From assembly GCA_031308135.1 (NCBI GenBank), contig JAHLJT010000631.1, positions 147,504,580 to 147,568,579 on the forward strand: a DNA stretch of 64,000 nucleotides, read 5' to 3'. The notes beneath the pieces are model-generated. The model ran no database searches, was not told the origin of the DNA, and saw nothing but the letters and a program-made list of their open reading frames with translations. The number at the start of each line of letters is the position of its first letter. Within the stretch, counting starts at the first letter, position 1. Made by a program: the position numbers and the translations under genes. This DNA is from Acheta domesticus. Lineage: Eukaryota; Arthropoda; Insecta; Orthoptera; Gryllidae. This document shows, piece after piece, positions 15,311-25,400 of the stretch.

Positions 15311-15801
15311 ACGAATACTTCGTTCGTTCGTTGGTAACACTGACTACGCGAGGTTTTTGTTCACGCCACGCCACGAATTCGTGATGCGCACACGTAACGC
15401 GTGCCTTTGTGAATAAAAAAAACAAAATTACAGTAGAATCATTAGCAGTGCTGTTGTAACATTTACTTGTGTTATGTGCGCTTTGCTTTTGCGGTTTGTA
15501 TGGTGCAAATTAAAAGCATGTTCTTGGTTACGCCTTTCCAATTCCTTGAAATCTTATGCAGCTTTCCTAACCTCATATTTCACGTTCCTGATCTTAGGTT
15601 CCCAAGTTTGTAGGGTTAAATGCATTTTGACGATAGTTACATAGCTCATTTTGCTTATGAAAGTGGTGTTGACTTCCAATTAACAAATACATGTCGGTGC
15701 TTAAATTTTTAGATGGTTTTTCGCGTATGAAACTTCATACCCTTTAAATGCTATCGTGAATTATTTCAGTTCTTTTCGTTAGTAAGCAAGCTTATTTAAC
15801 C
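15311..15801 (+). other. BEL/Pao 5' untranslated leader
   Basis: About 490 bp of AT-rich leader between the primer site and the gag-pol start. I see no open frame with family similarity. The start codon at 15802 sits in the context AACCATGTC. Confidence 0.6.
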
Positions 15802-18800
15802 ATGTCTCAGTCAAAGGTACGGGCTAAGGAGCCAGGTGCAGTTGAATTAAGATTATCACAAAGGTGGAGTCTCGCTATTTGGGAAATTTCACGAATTGAA
15901 AGTAATTTGAAAGCTTTGCAACCAGCAACGGTAGCAAGTCTCGCGTGCTTGCGTGATAGGTTATGTGAGGTCTGGAAGGATATCGAAGCTCTTAAAATGG
16001 ATGCGATCAGCTCCACAGAGTTCTTTACCACGATTCATGAACAAAATTTTTCGCAATGTGAAAATGCTTACTTGGCTGTAAAACAGCTATTGAATGAAAA
16101 ATACGAGCCCTTTGAAAAGCCTCTTACTGTTGCCTCGGCGTGTCATCATGCCTCGCTACCGAGCATTAAAATTCCAAAATTTGATGGAAGGTATAGAAAT
16201 TGGCAACGTTTTCGTGATTTGTTTACTCAATTAGTCATTAATCAGGTACAGATACCGGACTCGCAGAAGTTGGTGCATTTAATGAGTAGTCTCGAGGCCG
16301 AACCTCTGAAGTTGATTTCTGTGCTCACAGTATCAGACAGATCCTTTCAACAGGCCTGGGCTTTATTAAGAGATCGTTATGATGATAAATCAAAAATTTT
16401 AGAAGAGCACATTCATGCCCTCTTCTCCTTTCCTTCCCTCAAAATTGGTGATGCCTCCTCCTTAAGAGAATTGCACAATGTAGTAACTTCTCACTGGCTA
16501 TCTATGTCAGCAGTTCCCACTACAGTCCCTATGGCTGAAATAATAGTACAATTTTTAGTGCTCAGTAAATTGGATAACAAAACAAGGGAAGCATTTTTCC
16601 TTGCTAAAGCAAAAAATGATATTGTTCCATTGCAAAATGTTTTAGATTTTCTTTCACTCCGGGCAAGAGCCCTAGACATTGCCCCTCTTGCTAATCCTGA
16701 TGTGAATTGTGTTTCAGTTAGTAAATCTAAGCGCCCTACACAATCTTCACCTGCCAAACAGGTGTTTCAGCTGGAAGAGGGGTCATCAGCTCAAGCCTGC
16801 ATTGCCTGCAGTTCTGGAGAGCACCCACTTTTCGCCTGCCCTCGTTTTCGTACCCTGGCTGTCCAGCAGAGATGGGATTTTGTCTCTTCTCATCAACTCT
16901 GCTACAACTGTCTTCGAAGGAAGGGTCCTTCTCATCATTGCTCACAGCGAAGTTGTAAAACTTGTGGTAAGAACCATCACTCAATGCTTCATAAATTTTC
17001 TACACAAAATGTCCATGATTTGGCATCACCTCATTGTTCTAGTGCTCCCAACACCTCTGCTGGACTAGCATCTGCCACCCAGATTACTGCAAAACAATCA
17101 CACGATAGTAAGGTTTCCACGTTATCACACTTGGTTCTTAGCCAGACATTTAATATTGGTTCTCTCCTTCCCACAGCCATTGTTAATGCAACAAATGAAT
17201 TGGGCCAAACCCTGCCAGCCAGGGCATTACTTGATTCTGGTAGTGAAGTCTCCTTGATAACTGAATCATTGGTACAGGCCCTCCGTCTCAAAAGAATTAG
17301 GCACAATGCTACTATTCATTCTGTTAATGCTCTTACTTCTGGTTCAAATGCTAGAGTTCATGTGTTAATCTCCTCGCGATGTTGTAGGTGGAAAAGGGCA
17401 ATAGAATGTTTAGTGGTCCCTGCTATTTCCAAAGCCACCCCCCGGAGGAACATTAATTTAGCTGCCCTGAAGCTGCCTGCTGACCTAAAATTGGCTGATG
17501 ACCAATTCTTTATTCCTAAAAAATTAGATATTTTATTAAGCTCTTCTTTATTTTTTCAGGTGCTTAACACTAAGAAGAGCAGCCATTGTTCAAAGCTTTT
17601 TATTCTTGATACTAAGTTTGGTAATGTCATTGCGGGGGATCGATTGCCCACACTGTTGCCAAGTGCGGCACCCCCAGATCAGTGCTTTTTCTTAACTGCA
17701 CACTCTCCTTCCTTAGTCAATGATTATGAGAATATTTGGAATTCTGAGAGGATTTCCTCTTCTCGTGATGAAAACTTCTCACACTTGGAGCATCCTTGTG
17801 AAAAAAAATTTAATGAGGACACCTTTAGGTTGGAGAATGGGCAATTTTGTGTATCTTTGCCTTTTAAACGTCCTCCACAATTATTGGGGAATTCACATTT
17901 TGTGGCCAAACAGTTTTTGCTTACTTTAGAAAACAGATTTTCTAAAGATAGAGAATTAAGGCATAATTATGTCAAGTTCATGAGAGAATACATTGAATTG
18001 GGGCATGCAGTTGAATGTGTCAGTAAGATAGCACCTCCTTTCTATTTTATACCTCATTTTTGTGTGTTGAATCCACAATCCCATACTACACCACTGCGCG
18101 TAGTCTTCAATTGTAGTGCCAAATCTTCTTCTGGGTTAAGTTTAAACGACCTACTCTACGCTGGCCCTAACGTGCAATCAGAGCTCATTGACATCATGCT
18201 TAGATTTCGATTGTTTAATGTTTGTTTCACAGCAGACATTGAGAAAATGTATAGAATGGTTCGGGTGCATGATGCTGATACTAAATTTCAGAGAATTTTG
18301 TGGCGAGAGAACCCTCACGACCCTATTAAAATTTTTACTTTGCAAACCGTTACTTATGGTATGGCCCCCTCCGCATTTCTGAGTACAAGGTGTCTCAACA
18401 AGTTGGCTGAAGAAATAAATGAAATTGATCCTGAGGTGGCTTCAGCCATCAAGCAGGGATTTTATGTAGATGACTTACTGTTTGGGAGTGACTGTGCTGA
18501 GAAGGCAGCATCGTTATTTCAAAGGATTGTAAAAGTGTTAAAGGGAGCTCATTTTAATTTGAGAAAGGTTAATAGCAATTCTTCATCGTTTCTGGCCACT
18601 CTCAACACCACTCACACACAATACACTTCCACGCCTCTGGCCTCAGACAATACACACAGAATATTGGGTTTGACTTGGAACACTGATAAAGACACACTTT
18701 GCATTACATACAGCAAACACTCCGATCCAAACACTTTCAACCTCCCGTGTATAACAAAAAGGGTTGTGTTGCACTTAATAGCCTCTATTTATGACCCATT

Positions 18801-19404
18801 AGGGTTTGTGAATCCTTTCTTGGTAAAGTTGAAGCTTTTTCTGCAAAAATTGTGGTCTTTACAGTTGGATTGGGATACTCCTCTTGATTCTGATCTTACT
18901 TGTTGTTGGCAGTCCTTGGTTAATGAGATTGTTTTACTGCCATCAATTATATTCCCACGCAAGGTGTTACCCCAGGGTCACCTTCCCTCTTGTCTAGTAG
19001 GATTCTTTGATGCCTCTCATAAGGCGTACGGAGCTGCATTATACTTAGTTAATCATGATTCTGCATCCGTTGCGCATAGCCACTTGTTGTGCTCTAAATT
19101 AAGACTTGCTCCCCTGGCAGGGTCGACTATTCCTCGCTTGGAGTTGTGTAGTGCATTGTTATTGGTAGAATTGACCAAGAAGGTAATAAGAGCATTGAGA
19201 ATTGTGTGTTCTATTAATCAAGTGTATCTTTTTTCAGATAGTTCTATTGTTTTGCACTGGTTGGTGAAAAGCAATCATAAATTGGATGCTTTCACTGCGC
19301 ATAGAGTTTCAAAGATAGTGGCATCCTATCCACTATCTTGTTGGCGCCATGTAAGCTCGAGACAGAATCCCGCTGATCTGCTAACCCGTGGTGTCTCCCC
19401 TTAG
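15802..19404 (+). CDS. BEL/Pao Gag-Pol: gag, protease, reverse transcriptase, RNase H
   Basis: A 1200-residue frame. Residues about 120-300 hold the DUF1759-like gag block (IKIPKFDGRYRNW). Cys/His knuckles lie at about 333-395 (CYNCLRR…HHC, CKTCGKNHH). The aspartic protease active site DSGS is at 478-481. The reverse transcriptase follows, with ADIEKMYRMV and catalytic YVDD at 888-891. An RNase H-like domain starts near residue 1070 (FFDASHKAYGAALY). In BEL/Pao elements the same polyprotein continues into integrase. Here an in-frame TAG at 19402-19404 stops it in the conserved linker between RNase H and integrase; the same frame stays open straight after, so this is a point nonsense change or, less likely, a readthrough stop. 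Family assignment is secure. Confidence 0.95.
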   Translation: MSQSKVRAKEPGAVELRLSQRWSLAIWEISRIESNLKALQPATVASLACLRDRLCEVWKDIEALKMDAISSTEFFTTIHEQNFSQCENAYLAVKQLLNEKYEPFEKPLTVASACHHASLPSIKIPKFDGRYRNWQRFRDLFTQLVINQVQIPDSQKLVHLMSSLEAEPLKLISVLTVSDRSFQQAWALLRDRYDDKSKILEEHIHALFSFPSLKIGDASSLRELHNVVTSHWLSMSAVPTTVPMAEIIVQFLVLSKLDNKTREAFFLAKAKNDIVPLQNVLDFLSLRARALDIAPLANPDVNCVSVSKSKRPTQSSPAKQVFQLEEGSSAQACIACSSGEHPLFACPRFRTLAVQQRWDFVSSHQLCYNCLRRKGPSHHCSQRSCKTCGKNHHSMLHKFSTQNVHDLASPHCSSAPNTSAGLASATQITAKQSHDSKVSTLSHLVLSQTFNIGSLLPTAIVNATNELGQTLPARALLDSGSEVSLITESLVQALRLKRIRHNATIHSVNALTSGSNARVHVLISSRCCRWKRAIECLVVPAISKATPRRNINLAALKLPADLKLADDQFFIPKKLDILLSSSLFFQVLNTKKSSHCSKLFILDTKFGNVIAGDRLPTLLPSAAPPDQCFFLTAHSPSLVNDYENIWNSERISSSRDENFSHLEHPCEKKFNEDTFRLENGQFCVSLPFKRPPQLLGNSHFVAKQFLLTLENRFSKDRELRHNYVKFMREYIELGHAVECVSKIAPPFYFIPHFCVLNPQSHTTPLRVVFNCSAKSSSGLSLNDLLYAGPNVQSELIDIMLRFRLFNVCFTADIEKMYRMVRVHDADTKFQRILWRENPHDPIKIFTLQTVTYGMAPSAFLSTRCLNKLAEEINEIDPEVASAIKQGFYVDDLLFGSDCAEKAASLFQRIVKVLKGAHFNLRKVNSNSSSFLATLNTTHTQYTSTPLASDNTHRILGLTWNTDKDTLCITYSKHSDPNTFNLPCITKRVVLHLIASIYDPLGFVNPFLVKLKLFLQKLWSLQLDWDTPLDSDLTCCWQSLVNEIVLLPSIIFPRKVLPQGHLPSCLVGFFDASHKAYGAALYLVNHDSASVAHSHLLCSKLRLAPLAGSTIPRLELCSALLLVELTKKVIRALRIVCSINQVYLFSDSSIVLHWLVKSNHKLDAFTAHRVSKIVASYPLSCWRHVSSRQNPADLLTRGVSP

Positions 19405-20838
19405 GCACTGCAACACAGTACCCTCTGGTTTGTAGGACCGCCGTGGCTGAAGCAGCCAGTGTCAATGTGGGCCAAGCCGTTTGTCGATGCTGAGGTAGCG
19501 GATAATGGTAAGGTAGATGCTCTCTGTTGTATGTTCACTGCATACCAAACAAGTATGCCCTCGTCAGATGTAGGTGAAAACCATAATTCATTTGTTCAAG
19601 TGCTGCTTAGCAGATATTCAAAATATCACAAATTGATAAGGGTGTTGGCGCTATGCTTAAGATTCATTAACAATATACGGGCTGCAATTGTTGCTCGCAT
19701 TGACCCTGCTTCGGCTCAGATGCGGAGAAGGGGTTGGTTGGCACCGCTTGAATTGAGAGAAGCCACAGTGGTTATTATAAGGCTCATTCAACTAGACATG
19801 TACCCCCTTGAATATAAGGCACTTTCAAAAGAAAAGGGATTACCTCCCAAGTCATCGCTCCTTAGCTTGAATCCTTATCTAGGCCCTGATGGGCTTTTAC
19901 GGGTGGGTGGCCGTTTAATGAATTCTCAGGTGGAGAGGTTAAACAAGCATCCTATTATACTTCCGCCTAACCACAAATTTACCGTCCTGTTCTTAGAAAT
20001 GATACACCTCGCATTTCTACATGCGGGCTTAGCATTGATGATGGGATGTGTGCGCCAGCAGTATTGGATTCCCTCCCTAAGACGGGTAGCAAAGAAAGTA
20101 ATCAATGCTTGTCTGACTTGCAAGCGTTGGCGCGCAATTCCTCTTGGCCAGATTATGGGTTCATTGCCCCCTAGCCGCGTAAATCCTTCTCGGCCATGGG
20201 CTCACACATCCTTAGATTATTGTGGCCCAATTTTGACAAGGCCGTCTCTCACGAGATCAAAAATCTCTCAGAAGACTTGGATTACTGTATTTATATGCCA
20301 TTCCACGAAAGCTTCGCATTTAGAAATAGTCGAAAATCTATCCTCCTCTCAATTCATTGCGGCCTTTGAACGTTTCGGTTCGAGAAGAGGTTATCCTGTG
20401 CACATGTACAGTGATAACGCTAGTACATTCAAAAGTGCTAGTCGTATCCTAGCCGAGGCTAATCGCTTTGATCTTTCCGCTCGGGATTTAGAGGTTATCA
20501 CCAATTTTTTATCAGTGCAGGGCACCTCCTGGCACTTTTGTCCCACCTACTCTCCTCACCGAAACTCGTTAGCTGAGGCTTGTGTTAAGAGTCTTAAATT
20601 CCATTTGCGTCGCGCTTTAGGGCAACAAGTTGTGCCCTTGCTTACATTGTACACCCTCTTAGCCAAAATAGAAGCTTGTTTAAACTCAATACCGCTTGAA
20701 GTCACGTCTACAGATACGGATGTGAATTTGATTTTAACCCCGAATCACTTAGTCTACGGGCACGCGCTTAATACTCTTCCTGTAGATACTGACTCGCCTC
20801 TTGTGCAGATTACTCCTGCACAACAGTTCCGCCTTTAA
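19405..20838 (+). CDS. BEL/Pao integrase, continuation of pol after the TAG
   Basis: Same reading frame as the upstream gag-pol, first Met at 19459 (459 residues). It holds an H2C2 zinc-binding region (HLAFLHAG … CLTCKRW) and a DDE integrase core with LDYCGP, the second Asp in YSDNAST and the Glu in NSLAEACVK. Its frame ends in TAA at 20836-20838, but homologous protein continues in another frame from about 20845, so a small indel lies at about 20833-20845. It is probably translated only if the upstream TAG is read through, or not at all. Confidence 0.9.
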   Translation, partial: ALQHSTLWFVGPPWLKQPVSMWAKPFVDAEVADNGKVDALCCMFTAYQTSMPSSDVGENHNSFVQVLLSRYSKYHKLIRVLALCLRFINNIRAAIVARIDPASAQMRRRGWLAPLELREATVVIIRLIQLDMYPLEYKALSKEKGLPPKSSLLSLNPYLGPDGLLRVGGRLMNSQVERLNKHPIILPPNHKFTVLFLEMIHLAFLHAGLALMMGCVRQQYWIPSLRRVAKKVINACLTCKRWRAIPLGQIMGSLPPSRVNPSRPWAHTSLDYCGPILTRPSLTRSKISQKTWITVFICHSTKASHLEIVENLSSSQFIAAFERFGSRRGYPVHMYSDNASTFKSASRILAEANRFDLSARDLEVITNFLSVQGTSWHFCPTYSPHRNSLAEACVKSLKFHLRRALGQQVVPLLTLYTLLAKIEACLNSIPLEVTSTDTDVNLILTPNHLVYGHALNTLPVDTDSPLVQITPAQQFRL

Positions 20839-20844
20839 ATAACA

Positions 20845-21119
20845 AATTAGCAATAATTTGGAAATATTGGTCGCGAAATTACCTCCACACCTTGCAACAA
20901 AGGGTGAAGTGGAAAAGGGAGTCACCACCACTAGCTGTAAATGATTTAGTACTTTTAATTGAGGAATCTCCGCCCTCTCACTGGAAATTAGGTGTAGTGG
21001 AGAAATTGTTCCCTGATCAAGCCGGAGTCGTGCGTACTGTTGAAGTACGAACTAGCCAGGGCAAGTTATTGCGACCAGTAAAAAAGTTATGTGCACTGGC
21101 TAGATCCTCCCACGAGTAA
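20845..21119 (+). pseudogene. BEL/Pao pol C-terminal (DUF5641-like) segment, frameshifted
   Basis: Frame-2 continuation of the integrase frame. It includes residues such as WKYWSRNYL, QQRVKWKRE, DLVLL and WKLGVVEKLFP, a pattern typical of the region that follows the integrase in BEL/Pao polyproteins. It has no own ATG start at the correct place, which supports a frameshift from the integrase frame instead of a separate gene. Confidence 0.8.
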
Positions 21120-21616
21120 GCCCCAATCCATGATATTTATCTCTACTTTTCCCCCTCTGTCGACCAGAGATGCTCAGCTGATTTTTCTTTCGCTTCGCCG
21201 CCTGGTGAACAGGCGTACCACTATCATTTTATAGGTCATACTGCGTGGGCCTGCCACTTGGTTTTTTTTTTGGTGTTCTATGACATTATATGCGTTTTGT
21301 TAATTCCTTGTTGTACTAATTAGTATAATTTTTCGATTAAGCACTGCTACAAATTCTATGTGATTTTGTTAATTCTGGGTTAGGGTAATTGTTACGAGGT
21401 ACTCAGTAATGATTCCAGGTGATTACAATATGTACGCTAGGCAAACGCCTATGCTTTCGTTTGTTGTATGCCCTCCGCACGTGTTTATAGTAGGAAAGGA
21501 GTCTCTCAAGATAATGCAGAACTGTGGTGGACTTCTCAGTGCTTGTTGCTGAAAGAAGTGAGTGGGAGACGGACGGTGCCGAACTCGAGCATCGCCATTC
21601 GCCCGGCCCCAATAAA
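21120..21616 (+). other. BEL/Pao 3' untranslated region
   Basis: About 500 bp between the pol stop and the 3' LTR. No family-like open frame. I cannot point to a convincing polypurine tract directly before the LTR: the bases just upstream are CCCGGCCCCAATAAA, which is unusual for an element expected to need plus-strand priming. Confidence 0.55.
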
Positions 21617-22456
21617 TGTTAGCACATTTTGTTCGGCGCGGACAAGTTCCTGCGACTTCCGCCCACCTGGGCACTCTTTGGAGTGCTTCCCGCTAAATTA
21701 TGGGAGATCCATGCTAGACCAGGGTGTCATGGGGGCCCCAATTCCAAAATTCGCGCGTCCCACTTAAAAAAAAATCCATCATCAATCAATCAATCCATCA
21801 ATCAATCAATGAAATGGAATGAAGACATTAATTAAATCATTGTTTCCCCGCGCCTTGATGCATGTGACAGTTCTTCCGCCGCCCTGCCAGGTTGCAATCA
21901 GCTACCCTCGCCGCCGACACCGGTGACGTCACTACATCACCACCGTCACCGCCGCCACCAACACCATCGCGCCGTCGCGCCCGTATCTCTCCCCCCGCCT
22001 ACGTCCGCCCCCCGCCGCCAGCTAGCCGGCTGCCCGCCCCTCCGCGCCCTGCCCGGGGTCGGAACCCGGGGCACCGCCAGAGCATGCGCGGACAGCGGGC
22101 GACACAGCTGGTGGAGTGTGGGCCAAGCGGAAGGAGCTATGGTGGACCGGGAGTATGAAGCATCCACGGCGGTGAAGGGCATTTTTCCCGATTTCTGCAT
22201 TTGAGACCCTCTACTGGACAGCGGTGTGATTTGTAGGAGCGGTGGTGCTGTGACAGTGGTGTGGTTCGACAACCCGGCCATGTGTGTCTCGTAACCTTTC
22301 AATGTTACATTCATTTGGTTTTTGCTTGCTGTGTTAGTCAGGTAGCATCGCTTGGTCAGTGTGTGCCTTTAATTTTGTGTTTCGAAACACTGCAAGAGTT
22401 TTGTGAAATTGTTAAAGTTTTGTGAAATTTAAAGTTTTTTTTTGTATTCTTTGATA
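21617..22456 (+). repeat. 3' LTR of BEL/Pao element
   Basis: Direct repeat of 14462-15287, ending TTTGATA instead of TTTGACA. It differs by roughly a dozen substitutions (for example GACGTAAC/GACGTCAC and GTGTTGTT/GTGTGGTT) and by a short duplication of TTGTGAAATT…AAAG near the right end. It is followed by the TTAGG target duplication. Confidence 0.92.
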
Positions 22457-25400
22457 TTAGGTATCGAACACGCCAACCCCCGCATGCTAAGCAAGCGCTT
22501 TACTAATGGAGCTACGTCTCTCCTTTGCGGTCTTTGAGGGTATTAGCCTTATATATCACAACATTTGTGTTCTATTTAGAAAAATTCATCGAAATATAAA
22601 GAAGTTGGGTACCGAACGCGTTAACACTCGAATGCTAAGCAAGCGCTTTACTAATGGAGCTATGCTTCCCCTTTGGAATTTTTAAGTTATTAGCCTTATA
22701 AATCACAACATTTGGGTTCTATTTAGAAAAATTCATAGAAATTTAAACAAGTTGGGTATCGATCGCGATAACAATCACGTGCCAAGCAAGCGCCTTATTT
22801 TAGGAGCTACGCCTCTACGTTGCGAATTTTGAAGGTATTAGACTTATATATCACAACATTTGTGTCCTATTTAGACAAATTCATAGAAATTTCAAGAAGT
22901 TCGGCATCGAACGCGATAACACTCGCATGCTAAGCAAGCGCTTTACTAAAGCAGCTTTGGGGATTTTGAAGTTAATAGCCTTATATATCACAACATATGT
23001 GTTCTATTTAGAAAAATTCATAGAAATTGAAAGGTGTGTCGTATCGAACGCGATAACACTCGCACGCTGAGCAACCGTTTTACTAATGGTGCTACGCCTC
23101 CCATTTGCGGATTTTCAAGGTATAGACTTATATATCACAACATTTGTGTTCTATTCAGAAAAATTCATAGAAATTTATAGAAGTTGTGTTTCGAATGCGA
23201 TAACTGTCGCAAGCTAAGCAAGCGCCTTACTAATGGGGTTACGTCTCTCCCTCTCGGATTTTAAAAGTATTAGCCTTATATATCATAACATTTTTGTTCT
23301 AATTAGAAAAATTCATAGAATTTTAAAAAAGTTGGATATCGAACGCAACAACTCTCGCATGCTCAGCAAGCGCTTTCCTAACGAGCTACGTCTCCCCTTT
23401 GCGCATTTTTTAGGTATTAGCCTTATAAATCACTACATTTGGGTTCTATTTAGAAAAATTCTAAGAAATATAAAGAAGTTGGGTACCGAACGCGATAACT
23501 CTCGCATACTAAGCAAGCGCTTTACTAATTGATCTACGTCTCTCCTTTCTGGATTTTGAAGGTATTAGCCACATATATCACAACATTTGTGTTCTATTTA
23601 GAAGAATTCATAGGAATTTAAAGAAGTTGGCTATCGAACGCGATAACATTCTCATGCTAAGCAAGCGCATTACTAATGGAGCTACGTTTCCCCTATGAGG
23701 TCTTTGAAGTTATTAGCCCTATATATCACAACATTTGTGTTCTATTTAAAAAAATTAATAGAAATTTAAAGAAGATGGGTATCGAACGTGATAACACTCG
23801 CAAGCTAAGCATGCGCTTTACTAATAGAGCTACGCCACTCCCTTGCGGATTTTGAGAGTATTAGCCTTATATATCACAAAAATTGTGTTCTATTTAGAAT
23901 AATTCATGGAATTTAAAGAAGTTGGGTATCGAACGATATAACACACGCATCATAAGCAAGCGCTTTACTAATGGAGCTACGCCTTCCCCTTAGGGATCAT
24001 GAGTGTATTAGACATAAATATCACAACATCTGTGTTCTATTTAGAAAATATCAAAGGAATTTCCAAAAGTCGTGCATCGAAAGCGATAACACTCGCATGC
24101 AAAGCAAGCGCATTACTAATAGAGCTACGTGTCTCCTTTGCGGATTTTGAAAATATTAGCTTCATATATCACAACATTTGTGTTCTATTTAGAAAAATTC
24201 ATAGAAATTTAACGAAGTTCGTTATCGAACGAAAAACACTCGTATGCCAACCAAGCACTTTACTAATGGAGCTACGTCTCTCCTTTGCGGATTTTTTAAG
24301 TATTAGTCTTATATATCACAACATTTGGGTACTATTTAGAAAAAATCGTAGATATACAAAGAAGTTGCTTATCGAAGGCTTATCGAACATTCGCATGCTA
24401 AGCGAGCGCTTTACTAATGGAGCTACGTCTCCCACTTGCATATTTTGAATGTATTAGCCTTATATATCACAACATTTGTGGTCTATTTAATAAAATTCAT
24501 AGTAATTTAAAGAAGTTGGGTATCGAACGCAAAAAAATCTCGCAGGATAAACAAGCGCTTTACTAATAGAGCTAGGCCCCCCCTTTGCGGATTTTGAACT
24601 ACTTAGCCTGATATGTCACAACATTTGTGTTTTGTTTAGAAAAATTCACAGAAATTTAAAAAAGTGGGGCATCGAACGCGATAACACTCGCATGCTAAGC
24701 AAGCGCATTACTAATGGGGCTAAACTCCCCTTTGCGGATTTTTTAAGTATTAGTCTTATATATCACAACATTTAGGTTCTATTTAGAAAAAATCATAGAA
24801 ATACAAAGAAGTTGCTTATCGAACGCGATAACATTCGCATGCTAAGCGAGCGCTTTATTAATGGAGCTACGTCTACCATATGCGCAATTTGAATAATTTA
24901 GCCTTATATATCACAACATTTGTGTTCTTTTTAGAAAAATTCAAAGATATTTATAGAAGTTGGGTATCCAACGCGATAACACTCACAAGCTAAGCATGCG
25001 CTTTACTAATGGAGCTACGCCGCCTCTTTGCGGATTTTGAAGGTATTAGCCTTATAAATCACAACATTTGTGTTCTTTTGAGAAAAATCAATATAAATTC
25101 AAAGAAGTTTAGTATCGAACGCGATAACACTCACAAGCTAAGCAAGCATTTTACTAATAGAGCTACGTCTCCCCTTTGCAGATTTTGAAGGCATTAGCCT
25201 TATATATCACAACATTTGTGTTATATTTAGAAAAATTCATAGAAAATTATATAAATTGGGTATCGAACTCGAGAACACTCGCATGCTAAGCAAGCGCTTT
25301 ACTAATGGAACTACGGCCCCCTTTGCGGATTTTGAAGGTATTAGGCTTATATATCACAACATTTGTGTTCTACTTAGAAAAATTCATAGAAATTTATAGA

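Larger units (their letters stand above)
14462..22456 (+). mobile_element. BEL/Pao LTR retrotransposon, nearly full length
   Basis: An 8-kb element inserted in a satellite monomer. It is flanked by the 5-bp direct repeat TTAGG (14457-14461 and 22457-22461); removing the element and one copy restores a normal monomer sequence. Two long terminal repeats start TGTTAGCAC. The primer site follows the left LTR, and a gag-pol reading frame runs DUF1759-like gag, zinc knuckles, aspartic protease, reverse transcriptase, RNase H, integrase and a DUF5641-like tail. This domain order and the fused gag-pol are those of the BEL/Pao family. The LTRs differ by about a dozen substitutions and a few indels by eye, so the insertion is fairly recent compared with the surrounding monomers. 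One in-frame TAG and one frameshift interrupt pol, so this copy is probably defective. Confidence 0.93.
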
